DNA from: Microthyrium microscopicum
Taxonomy: Eukaryota; Ascomycota; Dothideomycetes; Microthyriales; Microthyriaceae
Length of the DNA stretch: 64,000 nt
Direction of reading: 5' to 3'
Assembly (NCBI GenBank): GCA_010405405.1
Contig: MU004237.1
Span: 662,014-726,013, forward strand
The notes below the pieces were generated by a model that saw only the letters and a list, made by a program, of their open reading frames with translations, had not been told where the DNA came from and did not search any database. The position numbers were made by a program, and so were the translations under genes. Of this stretch, positions 22,355 to 33,336 are shown piece by piece. Position 1 is the stretch's first letter; each line of letters opens with the position of its first letter.

Positions 22355-24401
22355 TTAGCATCCCACTGGTTTTGGCTTCTTTAAATATGCTGGGTCCAAA
22401 TAGTCTGGTATGTTAGGAGTATAGCCAGTGAGACGATGATTTTTAATGATACCGTATCCTTGTGCAATTGCATCCTTTTGCAGGTCACTACACGAGCTTC
22501 GATCCAGTACATAGCACTCCGTTTTCGTAGGACATTTTGGAACTTGGTTCTTATGAAACCAGGTCGAGCTTGCTCCTTTCGTGCTGTATGTAGAGTCCAA
22601 GGCGGCTTGGGCTCCTGATGCGATATCTTTTCCACTAATAGCCCTGCTGAAGATTTTTTGAAGAGCCTCTGGTTGATATGCAAAAGCTAGAACTGTCAGA
22701 ATCTCGATTTCTTCCATTGGAGTTCATTGAGCTCATACCTTCTTGACCTGCATCGTAAACTCTGGTGAATGATAGTTGTCCGACTTGACGAACTTGGCCT
22801 CCTACGAATGAAGCATTTACTTGCATGTCTTGATATCCGGCAGCCTTGAAAGCTGCACTGTTGGTGTAGTTGATAGCTGTACTGACTGCTTCTCCACCAA
22901 TCCCTGTATTTATTAGCAAGACTCGAAGGACTAAAAAATGTATCCAACTCACAATTATTCGAGTAATCTCTATCCCCGTACGCTAGCGCCACAGTAACAC
23001 CGGAATCAAGTAACTGCCCAATCTTTTCCAGATGCCCTCCCAGAGCAGGATCGTAAGAATCAAACGCGGCTCGAACAACGAACTGCTCAGGAGTAAAGTT
23101 TCGAGCCACGCCGAGAGCTGACATAACTGGCTCAGAGTTCAGATAACCGATATAGTATGGTGAAAGTGAAAACGGATTTGTACGAGTAACATCAGACTGA
23201 CTTCGCTAGAAAGAATAGTTAGAGAGAATCGACAACTCGGGTTCTGTGTACTTACCCCTGAAAGAAGACTGTAGCCTCCAGCGACGTTTGAGCAAACGGT
23301 AAGAACGTGGGCACAAAGATTGACCACTTCGCCAGCATTGCCAACTTGATCAGGATCAGCCTTTGCCGCTTGTGCTCTACACTGCTTCAAGCGGGTTCCG
23401 CAACCATCTTCAGACCAGTAATTTCTAGAAACGCCAGCGTAGACCCCTTGATCCACGGCTTGGATGCCATATGTATTGTTGTAAGCAAACTGTGGAAACT
23501 TGAGTTGTTGTGTTTCCATATCAATGAAGCCATTTACAACTCCAATGCTCTTGATCTTGAGGGCTACTTCGCCAGACTTTGCTGATTTTGACTGATTCAA
23601 AAAGTAAGATGCAAGATCGGGCGCCCATCTTCCAGCATATGCAGTTCCCCAGATACTCAACTCGTTGTTTTTTGGCTTGTACTCGGGGAAATCTCCAACA
23701 AAAGCTTGCATGAATCGCCACATTGTTCTTGCTGCGATGCCCGTTGTATTCGCTGTGTTGAACGCACTTTGACTTGCGAAAACGCCATTCTGAATAGATG
23801 GATTTGTTTTCGAAGCTGATTGTCCAGGACGAACTGGCTGTGCTCCGGGCCCCGAGCTAAAATGGTTGAACGTCACGTTCATCAACACATCGTATGAGAA
23901 TCCGGTTTGTACCGGTTGGTCCACATATAGGATATTGGCGTCGTTGTTCCATGAGAATGGGTTGAGTGTAGTCGTAGTCGAATCATCCTTTACATTGCAA
24001 GGCCCTGTTCCATGAAAGAGACTTTTAAGACTTGAGGTACCAGGTCCGCCGTTGAGCCAGAGAGCAAATGGTGCGTTGGCTTGATCATTTCTCGATTCAA
24101 AGAACCAGAAGAATAAGTTAATTTCATATGCATGGACAACTCCTAGATCTGCGAGGCTTCCTTTGGGAATATGAATATATCCAGAGTAGCTCTTCACTCC
24201 TGGTGTCGTTTCGCAGATCTTGGGCTACAGGAATCAGATCACACGAAATCTTCCAGAGTTTGTGCTTAAACTTACTGATTTATAGGAGATCTTGACGCCG
24301 GGATGAGCTTTGGACTCAACAATTTTGTCATACTTTGGAGGAGGAACAAATTGCGCGTTCGCCAACGCAGCTATGCCGAAGACGAGGTATAACAGCCTCA
24401 T
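22355..24401 (-). CDS. Secreted S10 serine carboxypeptidase-like protein with lost catalytic residues
   Basis: Exons are 24401-24276, 24224-23256, 23205-22953, 22903-22739 and 22692-22355; four introns of 46-51 bp; 616 aa. The start gives a clear signal peptide ([17 protein letters not shown]). The S10 fold is evident from the oxyanion block [29 protein letters not shown] and YQPEAL. In active members the nucleophile block is GESY; here it reads GTAYAG, with Ala at about residue 237. The catalytic His block AGHEVP reads AGQEV, with Gln at about 503. The Asp-bearing segment GDRDY is kept, and Cys in NGGPGCSS is Thr. All exons are open with good splice sites, so this looks like a maintained pseudoenzyme, not a decaying gene. 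Many N-glycosylation sites. Confidence 0.88.
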
Positions 24402-25247
24402 GATGAGCTATTGAAAGTACGTATGACTTGTTGATTGACGGTTCGAAAAACATGCTTGCAGACTGTGATGGTATTCGGGTGTCAGGAAGTGCTCGCAACA
24501 CTGACCTATGTTGGTGGTACCCGGCATTCATTTGGGCTAAATTAAGCACCCATATGAGCGAAAAGATCATATTCTAAGCTCATCTCCATAGGGCTGAATG
24601 AGGCTCAAATCGTAGTAGTGCACGGGATTTACTAATACTACTCTATAGTTGAGCCATTTTCATACATCACGAAATGTATTTTGATTGTTAAGATGTTTGA
24701 AGGTCTTCAATCGGTACCATGAATTTTTCAATAGCTGTAAGGTAATCTTCATGTCAAAAAGGCACAAGCAAGAAGTATTCCTGCTAGTTCCGCATTAGGC
24801 GCATTCTGGAAATCATGAGATGCGATTCTTTGCTTCTTGCTTCGTTCTCTACGTTGCACGCTGGCTGGCTGGAAATAAATAGTTTGGAGGAGTGGATGAC
24901 GAAGTATGCAAGTCGTCGGTCCCGACATCTTCGAGCAGTGTTGCTTATCCACTTATGCACTCCGCATTTTCATTTCCTGGGGTAGGAAGTTAACTTACTG
25001 GAGCCTCATCCGAAGATCGCCATCATCAATTACGTCCTTCTCAGCCGACAACTAGTAAAATTCCAGCGGGGTAGCGGATACCAGATGACTGGAGAAAACT
25101 CCGATCTGAAAGACAGGGATGATATGCGGCTCAATGGATATGGATCGAGCGACGATCGTTGTATTTGATCTTGATATTCGCTGATGTTTCTGTCGCGATG
25201 TTCAGGGAATCTCGTTTTTGTATTATACGGGTGAACAATCAGCCATT
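24402..25247. other. Divergent intergenic region between two secreted-protein genes
   Basis: About 850 bp separate the starts of the carboxypeptidase-like gene (minus) and the GH32 gene (plus), so it must hold both promoters. I cannot name specific sites. Confidence 0.5.
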
Positions 25248-26997
25248 ATGAAACTCACGATAGCCTGGACCGCCGTTCTGGCATTGCTGCCATATGTGTT
25301 TTGTAAGACGTCAACATACGTAGAGCCCACAGTTCCAACTGGGACACCAATTGCTGGAAATTATAGTGGGCAGTTGAGACCGCAGATTCATTTCTCTCCG
25401 CCCAAGGATTTCATGAATGATCCAAATGGCATGTTCCTTGACGGGAATGGCACTTACCATCTCTACTATCAATGTAAGCTCATCTCTTGCTGTGTAAAGC
25501 AGCTCCTGATCCCTTCAAGATAATCCAACTGGTACCGTCGCTGGCAACCAACACTGGGGCCACGCAACCAGTACGGATCTGTATACCTGGATCAACCAGC
25601 CGATCGCCCTGTATCCAACAGACAACCAGACCTTCGTCTTCTCCGGCTCAGCAGTGGTCGATACCAACAACACCTCTGGCTTCTTTCCAGGCCAAGATAA
25701 TGGCGTGGTAGCGATATACACCCTGGCGCATTACAATGCCGATGGCACCGCTGGCCCCCAGACGCAAAACATCGCATACTCCCTCGACGGTGGCTTCACC
25801 TTCATACCATATGACAAGAACCCAATCATTCCCAGCACAAGTAGCCAGTTCCGTGATCCAAAAGTCATTTGGTTCGAAGACCATTGGGTAGCCGTCGTAT
25901 CCTACGCCGTCGAATTCACCATTGGTTTCTACACCTCCCCCAATCTCCGCGACTGGACACACGCAAGCAACTTCACGCCCCACGGTCTTCTAGGCTTACA
26001 ATACGAATGTCCAAATCTCGTCTCAATGCCCATCCGCGATTCCTCAGGTACCAAGACGGGCTCAGCATGGGTATTTCAAATCAGCATCAATCCAGGTGCG
26101 CCACTAGGCGGAAGCATCGCCGAGTATTTTCCCGGCAATTTCAACGGCACGCATTTCACGCCCTATGACCCCGTCGCGCGCATCGCAGATTTCGGCAAGG
26201 ACAATTATGCTGGTCAGTTCTTTTATGGGATACCAGAAGCAGATGATGCAATCAGTATTGCATGGGCGTCTAATTGGCAGTATTCGCAAAGTGTGCCGAC
26301 TGGTCCACTGGAGGGTTGGCGGAGTAGTATGAGTCTGCCGAGACGGAATTACTTGACGAACATTACGCGTGTGGGTGTCGTAATGGCGAGCACGCCGTAT
26401 GATTTAAGCCCGGTCTTGGGAGGTGTTATTGCCTCTAATTCGAGTTTGGAAAATGGTAGCTTGACGGTTGACTATTGCAAGGTGAGCAGCAATGCAGTGT
26501 GGTTGAGCATTAATGCAACCGGCATTAACTCAACGCTGCTTACGTCGATGAGTACGGTCAATTTTACGTTCAGCAGTGCGACGACGAATGAGTCCGTGTC
26601 TGGTGGGTTCTACTTTGCGGCGGATTCACATTTCTTCTTGGACCGGGGCAAGACCAAGGGTTTTGAAAATCCGTTCTTTACCGACAAAGTTTCCACAACG
26701 GACATTGTTGGCAATTCATGGAGTGCGGAAGTAGTAATCGATCGCTCAATCTTGGAGGTATTCTTGGATGGTGGAACGAGAAGCGCCACTCAAACATTTT
26801 TCTCCAACGAGCCGCTCACCAAATTGACGGTGGGTGGTGCAGCTATTCCTGCTGGAATGATAATCAGCGTGGAGGTTCAAGCGATTAAGAGTACTTGGGA
26901 GACACTGGAAGATGAGTCTGGTACGGTGGTTGGGAATTTGACAGCAAGAGGTGCAACTCACAAGAAAAGAGCCATGAAGTATGAGGCGATATTTTGA
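25248..26997 (+). CDS. Secreted GH32 beta-fructofuranosidase (invertase / exo-inulinase type)
   Basis: Exons are 25248-25473 and 25520-26997 with a 46-bp intron, giving 567 aa. The start chosen ([19 protein letters not shown]) gives a signal peptide; an in-frame upstream Met at 25218 would bury it. All three GH32 catalytic blocks are present: MNDPNG (nucleophile Asp), FRDPKV (transition-state Asp) and YECPN (acid/base Glu). The enzyme removes terminal fructose from sucrose or fructans outside the cell. Many Asn-X-Ser/Thr sites fit a glycosylated secreted enzyme. The C-terminal beta-sandwich ([15 protein letters not shown]) is complete. Sucrose versus inulin preference cannot be told from this alone. 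Confidence 0.93.
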
Positions 26998-27083
26998 ATT
27001 CGACTGAAGTAATGTTATCCAGCCAAAACGTAATGTCCACATTGAATGATGGGGTATCTTGGAACGAGATTGAAAAGAGTGAA

Positions 27084-27941
27084 CTATGACTTGTCGCGTA
27101 TCTGTTTTGTTTTGCGCTTCTTGAAGACGATTCCAGCTCCGGGTGGTGCTTCGACGGTGGGTGGAGCGGATGACATATCCTCCAACGTTGTCGACAGCTC
27201 CGTTTTCTGTTCGGCAGGAACTTCGGTCTCTTCAGTCTTGAGTACCAGATCCAAACCCTCTTCTTCCTTGACTTCGTCCTGCTTGAGCTTGATCGGCTCT
27301 TTCAGCAAATCATCCAGATCCAGATCAGCAGATTGTCCAGGATAAATTTTCTCTTGTCTTCCCCATCCTCGACGAGGTTGAACTTCTTCTTCCTCCTCTT
27401 CCACAGCCTCACTTTTTCGTTTATGCACCCCCTTGACAAGTCCATCCTTGGTTGGTTGTAGCTTCTGTTTCGGCGCGCGTACTGTTTGCCATTCTCCCGC
27501 CATAGCCATCTCGGCCCTATATTCGTCAGGGAGCGCAACGCCCATTGCCGCTAGTTGCTGCATTTGACGCTTCCGATCTTCTACCGTTGCCGTCTTTTTT
27601 GGCGCCTTCGTTATTGTTGGTGGTACGAATGTACTGCTTGCGCCGGCGTTTGAAGACGGTGCCGACTTTGCGGCGACGACGCCTGTGAGGCGTGCGACTT
27701 CATCTTTGGCACGTTGAGCATCTCGTTCGTCTCGCTCTTTTCCACGGTGTAGGTCGCGAAGGGATTTTTGGATGGCGCCTTGGTGACGGCCGGTAGCTTC
27801 GTGCTGGGATTTCTCGAGTTTCGTGTCTTTGACGAAGACTTTGCAGAATTTGCACCAGTATTTGGGCTGTACTAGAGTTAGCTAGGCCTCAAAAACAAAA
27901 GAGATGGAGTCGCGTACCGTTGATTTCCAGAATTCTGACAT
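27084..27941 (-). CDS. U1-type C2H2 zinc-finger protein (WBP4/FBP21-like splicing factor)
   Basis: Exons are 27941-27918 (only 8 codons, MSEFWKST) and 27866-27084 with a 51-bp intron, giving 268 aa. The N terminus has a matrin/U1-type zinc finger: WCKFCKVFVKDTK followed by H-x5-H (HEATGRH), preceded by the FWKS(T)PKYW block typical of WBP4/FBP21, a spliceosomal protein. A charged middle carries the LPDEYRAEMAMAGEWQ block, then an E-rich stretch, and the protein ends in a basic tail GIVFKKRKTKQIR. No WW domain is visible, which distinguishes it from the animal protein. A splicing role is inferred. It is divergently transcribed from the SLP2 gene, sharing about 230 bp of promoter. Confidence 0.85.
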
Positions 27942-28169
27942 TTTCAATTGTTAGAAAGTATGGTTGGAGTTGGTAGAAGAGGATGAAGTTGTCGTAGGAT
28001 GTGACAGTGAATGCCAAGAAATGGTCTCCAATAATATGATGAGGCCGCCCCTTCCTCAAAACAATTGCTTGGGAGCCTGGAGAATCATCACGTTTATTGC
28101 TTGCCACCTGCAACCAACAACTCATACTGCCATTGAGTGTCATCTCATCACCCACTCGCCCAAAACACA

Positions 28170-29471
28170 ATGAGCTTCGTCTCATCGGGCATGGCTGCCA
28201 GAGCCGTTCGCCAAACCTTGAGACTCACCAACCAACCGCTCCTCCACTCTTCATACAAACCTCTCGCCCTTCAAGCTTCGAGTCGGCATCTCTCCTCAAC
28301 ACCACACAGCAATGCCCAGAATCCACCCGCCAGTATTTTTGGTGTACCCACTGGAGCTGGAGGTGGATCTGGCGTCCCTACATACTTCTCGAAGCCTTCT
28401 CTTCCCGCCAATACCATCATCCGTTTCGTTCCACAACAGACGGCATGGATTGTTGAGCGCATGGGAAAGTTCCATCGCATCCTAGAGCCTGGTCTAGCCA
28501 TCTTGATCCCTTTCCTGGATCGCATCGCATACGTGAAAAGTCTAAAGGAAAATGCTTTGGAGATTCCCAGTCAGAGCGCCATTACTGCTGACAATGTTAC
28601 TCTTGAGTTGGATGGCGTCCTCTATACTCGAGTGACTGACGCATTCAAAGCAAGGTAAGCTTGCTCATCTTTCTATCGTGCGGTGATCCAAAGTTGCTGA
28701 CTGAACTCTAGCTATGGAGTCGAAGACGCAGAGTATGCCATCTCTCAGCTCGCCCAAACCACAATGCGCTCGGAGATTGGTCAATTGACCCTCGATCATG
28801 TCCTCAAAGAACGCGCCAACCTCAATTCAAATATCACAGTCGCCATCAACGAAGCTGCGCAAAGTTGGGGTGTCGTATGTCTACGTTACGAAATCCGAGA
28901 TATCCATGCACCAGATCCAGTAGTGGAAGCAATGCATCGACAAGTTACAGCAGAGCGATCCAAACGTGCCGAAATCCTGGAATCAGAAGGTCAAAGACAG
29001 AGTGCCATCAACATTGCCGAAGGTCAGAAGCAGAGTGTCATCTTAGCTTCTGAAGCTTTGCGTTCCGAACAAATCAATATGGCAAGTGGTGAGGCAGAGG
29101 CCATACTTCTCAAAGCCAAAGCCACCGCTGCTGGTATCACAGCAGTCGCAGATTCCATTGCTCAAGGAAGTGATGCCGCACAGAATGCTCTCAGTCTCAG
29201 CGTTGCAGAGAAATATGTCGACGCATTCGGAAAGCTTGCCAAGGAAGGTACTGCTGTTGTTGTGCCCGGCAACGTTGGAGATATCTCCAGCATGATTGCC
29301 AGTGCCATGTCAGTATATGGCAAAGTCAGTGATCAACAAGCGCGCGCTCAAACCTCGAAAATGTTGGAACCACCATCACACCATGGGAAAGAATCAAACT
29401 CAGGCAACAGCAATACGTCAGACGTCAAGAAAACTGTACTCGAATCATTCAACGAGCGAACCAGGAAATGA
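28170..29471 (+). CDS. Mitochondrial stomatin-like protein 2 (SLP2), SPFH/prohibitin family
   Basis: Exons are 28170-28654 and 28712-29471 with a 57-bp intron, giving 414 aa. The first ~60 residues are rich in Arg, Ser and Leu with few acidic residues, a mitochondrial presequence. The SPFH domain follows: IIRFVPQQTAWIVERMGKF, LEPGLAILIPFLDRIAYVKSLKE, YGVEDAEYAISQLAQTTMRSEIG and NEAAQSWGVVCLRYEIRDI, all close to stomatin-like 2. Then comes the coiled coil rich in A/E/Q (AERSKRAEILESEGQRQSAIN). SLP2 scaffolds cardiolipin-rich domains and proteases in the mitochondrial inner membrane. An in-frame Met 11 codons upstream (28137) is possible, but the chosen start has the better context (cacaATG). 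Confidence 0.92.
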
Positions 29472-29653
29472 GCAAGATAAACTGCGTTGCAAGTTTTAAA
29501 CATCGTCTTTTATACCCCACTCTTGCGACCGTTAGTAGTAATTGGATGTACAGCATTGGCGTCTTTGCTCCTGCTACCATATTGGGATGGAAAAGCTGAT
29601 AATCTCGACACGCATGTATCATATAACAACAGAATAAACAAATTATCAAAGCT

Positions 29654-30730
29654 TCATGTCTCTGAGCGCCCCAGTCTCCCCATCGTTGCCTTTACCCAAA
29701 CCATGTTCCCCATTTCTTGACATCCCATCACCAACCCCTTCACTCTCTCCCCATCTACACATCCCATCCCGCCCATCAACCCAACAGCCAACAAAAGTCC
29801 CAACAGCACACTAACCCACTGCGCAACAACCACCCGCCACACAAACCCCTTAACCTCCGCAACACCAATCCACTCCCCCTTCAACCGCCTCGCCGCCTTC
29901 AGTCCAGGCATCCCATCCAGCGACCTTACATTATTCTTCACCCAATACGCATCCACCTCCCCACATGCCTCCTTATTCTTCGCCCACCGCGGCAACGTCT
30001 CACGATCACACCAAACATCATCCTCCGACGCTTTCGTCAACGACTCCGCGCGCTCAGACGGTATACTAGTTCTTAATACTGGGACGCCGTAACCACATGA
30101 AGTTTGGACTTTGAAGACGTGGAGGGATATTATTGAGCGCACGGTTTTGTGGATTGCGGAGGCTTGCCAATCTTCCTGCTCTTCTTTATTGTTGGTGGGG
30201 CTTGGGTTGGCCAGGGATGGTGGTTGGTCAAAGTGGTGGAGTAGGTTGTTGAATTCTGGTGTGCCGGCTTCATGGACGGCGCCTTTGCAGAATAGGCGCA
30301 GGATGCGTGGGCTGGCGGAGTGCGAGGCTAGCATGATGGTTGCGCGGCTGTTGTCGTATAGGTGGGCGGTGGTTTCGCAGCCGGAGCCGGTGGCGTCGAG
30401 ATAGAGGACGTGGGTTGGGGAGAGGATGCGGAGAGTGCGGGATGGATGGCCTGGGTGATTTTAGTATTGCTATAGCTTGGTTGGTCTTAGATGAGTATAT
30501 GATTGAGAGTGGAGGGATTGGGGACGTATATGTACATGTCTTATTTTTAATGGACGGGAGGATAAGAGAAAGAGGAGAATGATGAAGATTTGGGTAGGAG
30601 ATTAGAAGATACCTTTTGGCGAAACGTTAATGTGTGCTCCTACTGTTGGCGCTGAGGCTATGTAGAAGACTGGCTGTTGCATGATCCATTCCTGGAGGGT
30701 TTCCGGGATTGATTTGTAGAATGTAGGCAT
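29654..30730 (-). CDS. PPOX-fold FMN-binding protein with C-terminal membrane segment
   Basis: Exons are 30730-30613 and 30450-29654 with a 162-bp intron, longer than its neighbours, giving 304 aa. The N-terminal half resembles the pyridoxamine 5'-phosphate oxidase-like split barrel: the FYIASAP/HINVSPKGHPS block (first strands), VLYLDATGSG, ETTAHLYDNSRATIM and RILRLFCKGAVHE. A CGYGVP motif, common in fungal members of this family, follows. Near the C terminus there is a strongly hydrophobic stretch (about residues 255-280, VVVAQWVSVLLGLLLAVGL), so the protein is probably tail-anchored. Binding of FMN or a related cofactor is inferred from the fold; the substrate is unknown. Confidence 0.8.
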
Positions 30731-33336
30731 TGTTATTTGGTGGTATGAGATCGACTTGAGATTCACAATGACTTCTCTGCTGTTGCTAGATTTCAAACAA
30801 AAAATATTTATGAAGTTGGAAAACAAACATTGACCTGACAGAGGAGTTGTAGAAAGTTTGGTGAGTCAATAGGTCCGGTTACGGAAGGAATAGCCATGCT
30901 GGGTTGTGATTGGTTGCAATTGGGCAAGGCTGGCATTAGGCTGAGCAAAGAGAATGCTACAATCGATCAAACATATCTGTTAGATTGGCTGGTGTTGTCC
31001 GATAGAAGCTCTGATAGGCCAATTTCTCACATGAGAATGAGCTCAGAGATCTGAGGGAATGTGAAGATATATTCGATATTTGCCATGGCAGTCAGGTATC
31101 TACTCTGCTGGTCGCTGCTGTTATCCACACTTGAGCATTACATAGAGAACCTACTACGGGAATTCGCCATATTTAGATTGTGGAATGCGTGGACCTGTTT
31201 GACGAAAACATGGGGGCATTGCTGCATGTAGCTTCTTAGTTGGAAATAGGTAGTTGGGCGACTCCTTGAAAGTTTCAGATAGTTGGCAGGTTTAAAATGT
31301 CATTTCCTCTTCGATCAGATTCTCTCAGACATATCAGAGCAAGTCATGCAAAGATTGAATGTTTTAACTTGTAGTAGTCATGATTCACCATTGCATTAGT
31401 TAGTGACACGCCAGATGCTATGCGCAGTGTCCATATTGGTTGGCATAGATAGGTGGCAGAACGTTACCCATCTGCAGCAGATCAGATTATTCGATAGAAT
31501 GGTTCATCAATGCGTTAAGTTTTTATGCCAGCTTGGCAAGCTTCACGCTTCAATCTTAAATGAACGTGGAGACGCGGCATTTATTGATGTATGGTGATCA
31601 TGGAATGCTGCGACAGAGATAAGACCATCGGTTGTTGAGATAAGGATGTCATACTACTGTCAATTGCAATCAACTGAAATTTGTCAGGGGCATTTGGAGA
31701 TGCGACGCCTTATAGCCAGGAGAGACTTTGTATATAGACAGCCGTTGAAACATGCTTGGGCATGGGCAGTTGGATCCTCTCATGGAGGCTAGGTTGGGCA
31801 CAAATGGCACATACAGAGGCCAGAGAAAGCTGGAGCTCAATGCAGGACGGTCTGAGGAAGGGATTGTTGGGTTTGACGCCCTGCATGGTTAGAGGACCAC
31901 GTTCTCGAATGATTGGAAGTTGACGGCTGAAGGCCTGAGCGGTGTATCCAGGGAGTGAAATAGATAGACAGCACGTTGGGACCTAAACAAAGTCAAAGTC
32001 TGCAGGCGAACCATTCAGCAAGAGGATAGGCAACTCGTGGATGAGATTGAGGATATATTGATACAAGGCGAAAATGGTGGATGTTGGTCAATGTCTTAAA
32101 GGAAATGGAGGTGAGGTTAAGAGAAAGTTTGATCCGAGCCGAAGATAGCCGAGACGCCGAGCAGGGATTGTGCAAAGTGTGGCTGTCATAGAATCGGTCC
32201 GATGATTTTCTGTACACGTCGGCCTGGGGGTGGAAATATATTGCAGCGCTCTAGTGTTAACTTTTATTTATTTTATTCCTTGGTAGCTTTTGCTCAAGGC
32301 TGAACTTATATGCAAACCTAGACTCTCATCAGCTGCTTGTCCCTATGTGCGCGCGCAAACTTGACGCTTCCAATACTTTGCTCTACAAATTCCATGCCAT
32401 TGAGTATTACTGCGCTAGGCTATTTGTAGCATTCTATACCATGTACGGTGAAGTCATACATGGCGTTGAATCGCTGAGCGCGTGCAAAGTGGAAAGTTAT
32501 TTTCTTAAGAGGATTGGTACGCGTATGGTTACTGCCCAAAGAGGGATAACTTCCAGACGTAGTTTCTCTCACCAACTCCACCTGAGATCCGTACATCGCA
32601 GAATCTCGTTACCTTACTCTACTCCAATTCTCTCTTCTCCATATACCACCTAATCCTGACATGCCATTCTCTTTCTTTCCTAATTCCTCCTACTGTTGCG
32701 ATAACCTCTCCCCCTAGATTTCCAGAAACCTGTTTATCCACAATTGACAAATCCATTTGTCTATTAGATTGTCTGCCAGCATCTCCCAAACGCCATCACC
32801 AACCAAAGTTGCGTCTGGCTTGCTGCAAAATCTCCCGACACGCACCGCCTTCCCGCAGCCACACTTCCATCCCATTGGAGTCCTGCTCAAAGAGTACCTG
32901 GCATCAGGTTGTCAGACTCTCAACTCTTGGATCTTGAGACTTGTTGTCTGTGCCAACGGTTAATTTTCTTATTCCTGCGCCTACTCATCCAATTACGCTC
33001 TGTTCTGGCGACTGCCTCCACGCAATCAACCTTCCGACTCGCTTGTTGGTTCCTTGCGCCTGCTGCAGTCTGCGCTCGCACACCGTACTTATCTGTGCCA
33101 TCCAAACGTCGATCGCCACAACCAAACCTCTTTTTCGGATTGCTGCAGCTTCCCTCCTGACTGGCCGTATCCTAGGGTCCATTGACGTCGCGTGGAGCGA
33201 AGAGGTGAGGTACCAAGGCGTGTTGCAGAACCACAGCTACCCATTCCACCCTCCAATCGCCTTTGCTTTGCCCGGGCAAAGCCTGCCCATTCAATTGTCC
33301 ACGCCCCCCAAGGGCCTCTCTTTCAATGTCGCCTTC
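30731..33336. other. Long intergenic region upstream of the inositol hexakisphosphate kinase
   Basis: 2.6 kb with no supportable gene. Small frames at 31403-31597, 31993-32217 and 32345-32653 lack any domain. From 32941 the plus strand is open in frame with the kinase gene, so this end may be 5' leader or an N-terminal extension. Confidence 0.4.
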
